Origin: JBBABP01 sp041657585
Lineage (GTDB): Bacteria; Patescibacteriota; Gracilibacteria; Absconditabacterales; Absconditicoccaceae
DNA length: 5,090 nt
Direction of reading: 5' to 3'
Assembly: GCA_041657585.1 (NCBI GenBank)
Contig: JBBABP010000069.1
Coordinates: forward strand, 1 to 5,090
The notes under the pieces were generated by a model. The model was not told where the DNA came from and ran no database searches. It saw only the letters and a program-made list of their open reading frames with translations. Positions 1-5,060 of the stretch are shown piece by piece. Numbering within the stretch: position 1 is the stretch's first letter; each line of letters opens with the position of its first letter. Made by a program: the position numbers and the translations under genes.

Positions 1-10
1 CTTCCGATCT
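1..10. other. Sequencing-adapter remnant at contig end
   Basis: The first ten bases, CTTCCGATCT, are identical to the 3' end of the common Illumina adapter (which ends GCTCTTCCGATCT). They sit exactly at the first base of the window, so this is the end of an assembled contig with untrimmed adapter and not genomic DNA. Ten bases can match by chance, but the exact end position makes that unlikely. The true genomic sequence probably starts at about position 11. Confidence 0.8.
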
Positions 11-265
11 TGTAGTTTGTTTAAATATTTTGAAAAATTTAAAATCTGACTATTTTTTTCGATCCAATGCTCCATCCAATTTTTATTTCAAACTTCCACG
101 TAAAGTTTTGATACATCGTAATTACTGAAAATAAATTTCACCAATCAGAAAAATAATATTTCATCTCCGAAATTTTTGTATCAATAATATCATCTTAAAT
201 ATGCTTCTTTCATAAACAAATATTATATTAAAATAAATCATCATGAATAATTAGCAATTTATGTT
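11..265. other. Intergenic AT-rich stretch, no supportable gene
   Basis: I read both strands with TGA as Gly and found only short open stretches. One is a plus-strand frame running from the contig edge to TAA at 132-134 (about 40 codons). The other is a minus-strand frame of about 40 codons at 122-244. Neither shows a recognisable motif, and frames of this length are expected by chance at this base composition. No tRNA, terminator or CRISPR-like structure was seen. Confidence 0.5.
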
Positions 266-342
266 GTAATTCGTAATTCGTAATTTGTAATTCGTAATTT
301 GTAATTCGTAATTCGTAATTTGTAATTCGTAATTTGTAATTC
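266..342. repeat. Tandem 7-bp array, 11 units (GTAATTC / GTAATTT)
   Basis: Eleven head-to-tail heptamers run without interruption, alternating between GTAATTC and GTAATTT (seven C-ending and four T-ending units). The array lies 7 bp beyond the stop codon of the minus-strand secreted-protein gene, in its 3' flank. Rotated to TTCGTAA, the unit belongs to the same family as the arrays at 3311-3373, 4518-4580 and 4593-4634. The AATT core is self-complementary, but no T-tract follows on the minus strand, so I do not call it a terminator. Confidence 0.9.
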
Positions 343-349
343 GTATTAC

Positions 350-3157
350 CTATAATTCTTCAAGCATCAATGCTTTTTTTATGTTTTCATATCATTTATT
401 AATCTGGTCAACGTCCAATGAACTTGCAATCAATTTTGAGATATATGTTAAGAAATAATAACTTGATTTCAATTTGAATTGTCTTTGTAAATCGTAGGTA
501 GGTAAAGTTTGGTTTAAAAGAGTTATTTCCAAGTTTCATTTTTGCAATTCTTTTTTGGCTTGAAAAAATAAGTCTGAATAAATTTTAAAATCAGAATTAT
601 AGTAAAGAGTTGTCCAATTATTTTTGAGATCATTAGTCAAAAGTGCGATATAGCTTTCATATAATTTATTTTCGTTTCTAAGTTTGATCGATGTTTTAGA
701 TGCAGGGAATGTCTTGCAAATAAATGTTTGTTGTAAATAAGTTAAGCACAAAGAATTTCAAATTTTCTCAAGTTTCGCTCAATTTAAAATTGAAAAATCT
801 GAAAGTGAAATGGACTCAATTGGCGCATTTCAGTTATAATATGTTTTTCAATTTTCTGGTTTTGGGTAGCAAAATTTATCTAATTGAATGTTATTTTGAA
901 ATAGGTAAACGCAGGTCGCTTTGTTTGGAAATTGAAAATCTCAAGTAATTGTTAGTGGAGTGAGTGAATTTAATAATCAGATTAATTTTTTCTTGTGAGT
1001 TCAATATTCTAAACGAAATCAACTAGATAAATTTATTGAATTAAGAGTTTCTGATTGTCATTGCGAACCCCGCATTTGCGTGGGTGAAGCAATCTTGTTT
1101 TCTTCATAATTATTTATTCCTAACGTTATTTGTTCGCCTAACTTATCAGCTCATTCTGGATTTGGAGTAATAGATAAAATTTGAAATTTTAGTCATGAAT
1201 AAATATCTGAAATTCAAGTTAAGGACTGAATTCACGAAAGGATTGAAATTTCGTTTCAGCTTAAATTATTTCAAGTTAGGTTTGAAAGTAATGGATTTAT
1301 AGTCGATCATGTTTTTTGGTCGATTGACGATTGTCAATAGCAAAATTGGTCGATTGTGATTTCTCCAAGGAGTAAATTCACGCAATGAGGATCGTTTGGA
1401 AATTGATAATTTCACACAAAAATTTGACTCTGATTTGCGTACAAAATTTCTCATCTGATTGTTTTTTTTGTCGACTGTCAAACTACCTGCAAACGATAAG
1501 AATTTAAATTTATGTTTTCGCCTTCGTTTGACTTTAGTTGGACATATTCGTTGTCAGTGTCACTTCAAACTGGATCGTACAAAATTGACAAAATTTTGAG
1601 ATTTGGCTTGTATATTGGATTTGTGCCTGTATTTTGAACTAAACCAGTCTGTTGCAATGAGCCAGTTTGCTGGGCCGAGCCTGTTTGCGTAACAATTGGG
1701 CAAGAATTACAAACAGGACATGATCAACCTCATCAGACATAAACAACCTTAGTTGTGCTTATTCAAGAAGAAATATAATTGAAAAATGTTTGATCATCCA
1801 AGGCAGGAGAAAAATTTTTGTTGGTAGCAAAATCTCTTTTACACTCATCTGAACTGGTAAAATAAACCGACCTTGATGGAGTTAGATTTGAAATGACGAC
1901 GCTGTCCAAAACCTGTCAACTTTGTCCATATATTAGGATTGTTCACGAGTCAGAAATAAGATCAAAATCTGATGTTATGATTTTATTGAGATTTCTATAT
2001 CAAGAAGCTGAGTTTGAGATGATAATTCTATCCTGATAACCCATAGTTATCGACATAGTAAACTCCTGTTTTAGTGCCGTGCCTGAGAAAATAATGGTTC
2101 AGTTAAAGTCGCTTAATCATTGCAACTCTATATATGAAGCATAATCTTCGCTTCATAAGAAGACCTCGCTGATGTTAAATGTCTGATTTAGTCATGACTG
2201 GACACAGATAAATTCTCAAGTCGATTCTACTGCGATAAAGTCATTATAAAATCACGGATTAGCTATCCAATCTCAGGAAATATTGATTTTTCTATCAATT
2301 GAAGTTCAGGTTATTATGTAAGAATTTCAAGTATAAAGTTTTTCAAATGAAGTGTATGGGCTTGATGTTTGTAATTCGGCAGAAATATTTGCCGGCACAA
2401 TGAAATTATCAATCTCATTTCAAGAAAAAATTAAGCTGATATTAATTGGCAATGTGTCAGAAATACTCAGTCATTGGGAAACAAAAACAGCGTAAGATTT
2501 GTCCAAAACTTGCGATAAATTATCTCAAATCAGAATAGAATGATTTGGTAATATATTGAAATTTTGTGTGAATAATGAAGATTTGATTCATGACAAAGTT
2601 AAGTTGCCTGAAAAGTTTTGTGATCAAATATTTGTAAGTTCTATCCACTCATCTGTTCAATCAAAAAACACCTCTGAAATTATAACTGCGGTATAAACTG
2701 ACTCCTCTGCTCAAGATAAATTAATATCGTAAGTTTTGTCTGCTTCTGGAAGTAATAGTAAAGATGTTCAAGTCAAATTGTTTCAAGTTAAGTTGTCTCA
2801 AGTTTGAGTAAATAATGTTCTTCAAGTAATGTTATTTGAAATTCAAGTAAATAAATCAGTTGAAGTAAGTAAGTCAGTTGAAGTAAGTAAATCTACTCAA
2901 TTTAAGTTGTCTCAAGTTTGAGTAAATAATGTTCTTCAGGTAAGTAAATTATTTCAGGTTATGTCTATCTCATTATTTAAAGTTTGATCTCAAGAAATAA
3001 AGTTCGTGTCTAAATCTGCATCTCAAGTTAAGCTGACTCAAGTGGGAATAAGTAAATTATTTCAAGTTAAGTCAGTTCAAGTTTGAAATCAATAACAAAA
3101 AGTATTAAACAAAAAAAATGTGAGTAAAACAAGATTAAAAATCTTACTCTTTGACAT
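350..3157 (-). CDS. Secreted multi-module lamin-tail-domain-like protein, 935 aa (UGA = Gly)
   Basis: The frame is open for 935 codons only if TGA is read as Gly; about 60 in-frame TGA codons occur and the stop is TAG. ATG at 3157 is followed by a classic signal peptide (MSKSKIF, then a Leu/Phe-rich core to about residue 22), so the protein is probably exported. Residues 23-132 are a low-complexity tract built on T-G, N-N-L and D-L steps. Lamin-tail-like (immunoglobulin-fold) modules follow. Module 1 starts near 158 with VIISEVFFDGTDEWIELTN, which matches the family opening. Module 2 starts near 327 and ends with DSGTILIYG plus GQVLDSVVIS, a typical family end. Module 3 starts near 520 (ILYDPVGSDTDNEYVQL). 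Module 4 starts near 656 (LKFQILSITPNPEG). Residues 475-512 form a linker with GGGG, CPVCNSC and Gln/Thr-Gly repeats. Residues about 826-935 look helical and Gly-poor. I see no catalytic motif, LPXTG or C-terminal membrane helix. A surface-structural or adhesive role is inference; the exact module count and borders are approximate. No clear Shine-Dalgarno sequence precedes the start. Confidence 0.88.
1055..1096 (+). repeat. Short copy of interspersed repeat (TTGTCATTGCGA...GAAGCAATCTT) inside the coding region
   Basis: This 42-bp stretch begins TTGTCATTGCGA and ends GAAGCAATCTT, the same ends as the intergenic copies at 3223-3283 and 4988-5048. The middle differs and is shorter; it can fold as ACCC-CGCA paired with TGCG-T-GGGT (one bulged T). 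It is read in frame on the minus strand as residues 688-701 (KIASPTQMRGSQGQ) of the secreted protein. It includes the only CGG codon of that gene (1070-1072). Confidence 0.75.
2788..2938. repeat. Pair of identical 37-bp direct repeats (2788-2824 and 2902-2938) in the Thr/Gly-rich tract
   Basis: Two perfect 37-bp copies lie 114 bp apart (38 codons, so in frame). On the minus strand they encode the same peptide, TGRTLFTQTGDNL, at about residues 73-85 and 111-123. The DNA between and around them is a degenerate mix of the same TTCAAGT / AAGTAAGT words (for example TCAGTTGAAGTAAGTAAG). This marks a recently duplicated, slippage-prone segment that can change length without breaking the frame. Confidence 0.9.
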
Positions 3158-3310
3158 TAGAAATGTTTAAAAAAGTAAAAGTCATGAATAGGAATGTAGT
3201 AACGAAGCAATCTTCTCTGTTTGTCATTGCGAGCCTGCCCGCCTTTTGTTTGGTGGGGAGCTTCTTTGCGACGAAGCAATCTTTTTTTTCCTAACGCTCT
3301 ATCTTTCACT
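3158..3310. repeat. Interspersed repeat copy 2 (3223-3283) plus a partial copy, in the gap between the two genes
   Basis: The full copy at 3223-3283 runs from GTCATTGCGAGCC to GACGAAGCAATCTT, followed by a T-run. It shares the 19-bp words CCGCCTTTTGTTTGGTGGG and TTTGCGACGAAGCAATCTT with the inverted copy at 4988-5048. The outer ATTGC/GCAAT ends and the inner GCCTGCCCGCC / GGTGGGGAGC can pair imperfectly. A partial right end, AACGAAGCAATCTTC, lies just before it (3201-3214). The remaining bases hold the upstream region of the secreted-protein gene; I see no convincing minus-strand promoter there. Repeats with these end words occur in many unrelated bacterial genomes (general knowledge); their mobility is unproven. 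Confidence 0.75.
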
Positions 3311-3373
3311 CTAGTCACTCGTAACCCGTAACCTGTAATTCGTAACTCGTAACTCGTCACTAGTCACTCGTCA
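3311..3373. repeat. Tandem 7-bp array, 9 units (CTCGTAA / CTCGTCA family), abutting the murG stop
   Basis: Nine units in register: CTAGTCA, CTCGTAA, CCCGTAA, CCTGTAA, TTCGTAA, CTCGTAA, CTCGTCA, CTAGTCA, CTCGTCA. The next three bases on the plus strand, CTA at 3374-3376, are the complement of the murG TAG stop codon, so the array begins directly after the gene ends. The units are more diverged than in the 266-342 array. Translated by chance they give strings such as YELRVTS, which should not be annotated as protein. Confidence 0.88.
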
Positions 3374-4510
3374 CTAATATTCTAATATACTACTTATTAT
3401 CGCCCTCTTTGTCTTTGAAATTTTATTTAAAGTTTCTGATCTAAAAATTTCCAAATCTGAAATTGGATTTTTTTTGTATCAAATATGAGCGAATAATATT
3501 TTTGTAAGTTCAGAGTTGAAATTTTCGTCCCTTTGATTTAATGAAATGTCGCCGTAATGTTGGACATAAAATTTTGCATTGTCATTTTGATCGTGAGTCC
3601 AAGGGATAGGAATAATTATTAATTTGAGGTTAAAAAGTTTTTGTTCAGCAAGCAGGGTAGTTCATCAACGAGTAATTCAAATATCGCAATTTTGCAAAAG
3701 ATTGCCCATTTCTTTTTGGCTTAGGAACTTGTAAACATTTACATTTGGCAACGTGTCAAAGTCTGTCGACATATCAGAATTTAGTAAGCCTAAAACAATG
3801 TCAAAAATAAATTTTGATTGAAATTCAGAATTTTTTTTGATTATATTTAATATATTTTTATAAAGTTTATTGGATCCTTGAGATCATCATGTGATTAAAA
3901 TTCTGGTTTTAGTTTCTTGCGAAGAATGTGAATTAATGTGACTAAGTCAGTGTAAAATATCTGCGGATAAAATTTGTCAGACAGTTTGTCAGTTAGGAAT
4001 AGAGCCGTCAAATCATGTAAAAATTTTATTAGCAAAACGACTGGCTATTTTGTTGACAAGTCATGGATGGGTATCTGATTCATGAACAATAATTTTTTTA
4101 CGGAATAATATTCAGGCCAAAACTATGGGCAAAGCAACATATCATCATTTGCAGAAGATAACGTTTATTTTGTAATAGAGTAAGTAAAATAAAGATTGAA
4201 AAATTCAAATAAGAAAAAGAAATGCATCAAAAATATTTTTTAATCTGTAATCCCATCTCGTTTCTCTGCGATATTTGCCTGAAAAAATTGGGACGAAGAT
4301 AAGTTGGATTCAGTGTTTGTTATATTGAGATTTTAGAGTTTGAAATGCGTCTTTTTCAAGTGATGTTTTTTTTCCAAACCGATAGATTTTTTTTATTTTG
4401 CTTCGATATTCAGGATTTTGGTAGATAAAATCGATCAAACTTTTGATAGGAAAAACATGTCAACCTGTTCATCAACCAGCCATAGCAATATTTAGTTTTC
4501 TATTGTCCAT
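3374..4510 (-). CDS. murG: MurG, lipid II-forming GlcNAc transferase, 378 aa (UGA = Gly)
   Basis: MurG transfers GlcNAc from UDP-GlcNAc to lipid I to make lipid II, on the inner face of the cytoplasmic membrane, in peptidoglycan synthesis. It is a GT-B fold enzyme (family GT28). The N-terminal loop reads MAGGGTGGHVFP (residues 10-21) with the conserved His18. Next come SGKYRRE (77-83), CKGGYVALP (120-128), the acceptor-side VHESDTHPGLVNK (142-154) and the second-domain loop ITGGSQGSN (206-214). The UDP-GlcNAc site includes TRGGTTLLAE (280-289, with the conserved Glu289) and IPWTHDQNDNA (302-312, Gln308). The length fits the family (about 350-380). The usual HEQN is HESD here. Nineteen of 28 glycines are TGA, including G13, G14, G17, G122, G123, G208, G209, G282 and G283; the stop is TAG. 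I chose ATG at 4510 because it gives a normal lead-in; Met10 is too close to the loop. No Shine-Dalgarno sequence is visible. The gene is flanked by repeats on both sides and no other cell-wall gene is visible. Confidence 0.96.
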
Positions 4511-4517
4511 ATTATTA

Positions 4518-4580
4518 GTGACGAGTAAATAGTGACGAGTGACGAGTAAATAGTGACGAGTGACGAGTAAATAGTGACAA
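4518..4580. repeat. Tandem 7-bp array, 9 units (GTGACGA / GTAAATA), also a 21-bp x 3 repeat, just upstream of murG
   Basis: Nine heptamers are arranged as three 21-bp blocks of GTGACGA-GTAAATA-GTGACGA, the last ending GTGACAA. The array starts 7 bp upstream of the murG ATG. Reversed and rotated, the units read CTCGTCA and CTATTTA, so it is the same family as the 3311-3373 array but in the opposite orientation. Both arrays are 63 bp. It occupies the position where a ribosome binding site would lie and would be transcribed as part of any murG leader. Confidence 0.9.
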
Positions 4581-4592
4581 ATAAAGTATTGT

Positions 4593-4634
4593 TGTTTACT
4601 GTTAACTGTTAACTATTCACTACTCACTGCTAAC
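4593..4634. repeat. Tandem 7-bp array, 6 units (TGTTAAC / TACTCAC), opposite orientation to 4518-4580
   Basis: Units in register are TGTTTAC, TGTTAAC, TGTTAAC, TATTCAC, TACTCAC, TGCTAAC. Rotated, they read CTGTTAA, CTATTCA and CTACTCA, of the CT-N-N-T-M-A form seen in the other arrays. It faces the 4518-4580 array across 12 bp, so segments such as GAGTAAATAGTGA and TTCACTACTCAC can pair imperfectly and fold into a long hairpin. Confidence 0.8.
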
Positions 4635-4678
4635 TGTTTTGTCTATATCTTTTGTCTACTTCGTTTCAAGAGAAAATT

Positions 4679-4736
4679 TGGAACCTGGAACCCTCCACTA
4701 ATAAGGCGGGCAAGTTTGGAATTAGGAATTAAATAT
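4679..4736. repeat. Degenerate heptamer repeats (TGGAACC x2; TTGGAAT, TAGGAAT) split by a 23-bp insert
   Basis: Two TGGAACC units (4679-4692) and the related TTGGAAT, TAGGAAT, TAAATAT series (4716-4736) keep the 7-bp step. Between them lies CCTCCACTAATAAGGCGGGC with flanking bases, which contains the ends CCTCC and GGCGGG. The right half overlaps the proposed minus-strand promoter. I assign no function beyond repeat. Confidence 0.5.
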
Positions 4737-4755
4737 AAAAATTTTTTGTCGTCAA
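4728..4755 (-). promoter_or_regulatory. Possible sigma-70-type promoter for murG
   Basis: On the minus strand, TTGACG (4755-4750, 5 of 6 to the -35 consensus) is followed after 16 bp by TTTAAT (4733-4728, 5 of 6 to the -10 consensus). It would start transcription roughly 210 nt before the murG ATG, so the leader RNA would include both heptamer arrays. In DNA this AT-rich a -10-like box is common, so the call rests mainly on the -35 box and on the need for a promoter downstream of the terminator at 5061-5090. Confidence 0.3.
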
Positions 4756-4804
4756 TTTTACTGTATGAGACAGTCATTAAAATATCAAATCTAATATTAA
4801 ACTT

Positions 4805-4847
4805 AACAAACCGACTCCCCATAAAAATGAGACCCAGTCGGTTTGTT
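4805..4847. repeat. Perfect 12-bp inverted repeat (AACAAACCGACT / AGTCGGTTTGTT), 19-bp loop
   Basis: The left arm is 4805-4816 and the right arm 4836-4847. The loop contains a further possible CTC/GAG pairing. Neither strand has a T-tract directly after the stem, so it is not an ordinary intrinsic terminator. It lies upstream of the proposed murG promoter, in a gap without genes. It could be a protein-binding palindrome, a small mobile or repeat element, or an RNA structure; the sequence does not decide. Confidence 0.85.
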
Positions 4848-4895
4848 CGTGCGCTTAACATAGTCAAAGATAAACAACAGAATACTAAAATTGAC

Positions 4896-4915
4896 CCTGC
4901 CTACCGGCAGGCAGG
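4896..4915. repeat. GC-rich 20-bp near-palindrome (CCTGCCT-ACCGGC-AGGCAGG)
   Basis: CCTGCCT (4896-4902) pairs with AGGCAGG (4909-4915) around a CCGG centre, with a single mismatched pair (A4903/C4908). It stands out sharply in base composition from the AT-rich surroundings. Short palindromes of this kind are dispersed in many Patescibacteria genomes (general knowledge, not checked here). Chance translations through it give peptides such as DPAYRQAGR and CLPVGR. Confidence 0.7.
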
Positions 4916-4927
4916 TAGACTTTTTTG

Positions 4928-4957
4928 CAAACTTTTTTTGGTAATGAAAAAAGTTTG
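4928..4957. repeat. Perfect 11-bp inverted repeat (CAAACTTTTTT / AAAAAAGTTTG), 8-bp loop
   Basis: The arms are 4928-4938 and 4947-4957 with loop TGGTAATG. The stem is A/T-rich, and its own T-run lies inside the stem, not after it. On neither strand does the arrangement fit a standard terminator. A second minor hairpin, AAACAA/TTGTTT, follows at about 4964-4977. Confidence 0.75.
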
Positions 4958-4987
4958 TCTGCGAAACAATTTTGTTTTGAAAGTTTA

Positions 4988-5048
4988 AGATTGCTTCGTC
5001 GCAAAAAGCTTCCCACCAAACAAAAGGCGGACATCTACGCAATGACGA
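4988..5048 (-). repeat. Interspersed repeat copy 3, inverted relative to the copy at 3223-3283
   Basis: Read on the minus strand this begins TCGTCATTGCG and ends GACGAAGCAATCT, with the shared 19-bp words CCGCCTTTTGTTTGGTGGG and TTTGCGACGAAGCAATCTT. It differs from copy 2 mainly in the stretch after TTGCG (TAGATGT instead of AGCCTGC) and near AGCTT. With copy 2 it forms an inverted pair around murG. An 8-T run follows on the plus strand. Confidence 0.8.
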
Positions 5049-5060
5049 TTTTTTTTGGAT

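Larger units (their letters stand above)
4511..5060. other. Gene-free, repeat-dense region upstream of murG
   Basis: Apart from the separately listed arrays, inverted repeats, interspersed repeat and possible promoter, nothing gene-like was found in this 550-bp stretch with either the standard code or TGA = Gly. Open frames of 70-90 codons exist on both strands between 4643 and 5042, but they overlap one another, run straight through the palindromes and repeats, and show no motif. No tRNA cloverleaf, including one for UGA, was recognised. Confidence 0.6.

Noticed and set aside
12..134. Plus-strand frame open from the contig edge (ends RKVLIHRNYGK), possible 3' end of a truncated gene
   Set aside because: About 40 codons with no recognisable motif, entering from an adapter-marked contig end. 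It cannot be told from a random open frame without the missing upstream sequence.
122..244. Minus-strand frame of about 40 codons (begins MMIYFNIIFVYERS)
   Set aside because: It is short, low-complexity and without a ribosome site or motif; the length is expected by chance in AT-rich DNA.
266..342. CRISPR array
   Set aside because: The repeats are 7 bp, contiguous and without spacers, and no cas gene is present. The same holds for the other heptamer arrays.
361..378. Hairpin AAGCA-TCAA-TGCTT followed by a T-run, terminator-like on the plus strand
   Set aside because: It lies within the coding region for the C-terminus of the minus-strand gene, and no plus-strand gene precedes it. The stem is only 5 bp.
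536..751. Minus-strand 71-codon frame that could be annotated as a separate small protein
   Set aside because: It is in frame with the 935-residue secreted protein and is only the piece between two TGA codons, which are Gly here. The same holds for the piece at 1266-1481.
724..948. Plus-strand open frame of 74 codons
   Set aside because: It lies wholly inside the secreted-protein gene on the other strand, which has a signal peptide, recognisable modules and 935 open codons; this is a shadow frame.
3223..3290. Possible intrinsic terminator for murG in the interspersed repeat copy
   Set aside because: The T-run is on the plus strand, so it is on the wrong side for a minus-strand transcript, and the same sequence recurs as a dispersed repeat.
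3157..3360. Minus-strand 67-codon frame (begins MTSYELRITGYGLRVTR)
   Set aside because: It is a chance translation of the heptamer array and the interspersed repeat. Peptides of the YELRVTS type arise wherever such arrays are translated.
350..4510. Interpretation as two degraded pseudogenes full of stop codons
   Set aside because: All apparent stops inside both genes are TGA, none are TAA or TAG, and in murG they coincide with conserved glycines. Decay would produce all three stop codons and frameshifts.
350..4510. UGA = Trp (Mycoplasma-type code) as an alternative reading
   Set aside because: It would put Trp into the GGTGGH and GGS loops of MurG, where glycine is needed, and TGG is already used for Trp.
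4643..5042. Three overlapping open frames of 74-90 codons on both strands
   Set aside because: They pass through the inverted repeats, the GC-rich palindrome and the interspersed repeat copy, overlap each other, and show no domain motif.
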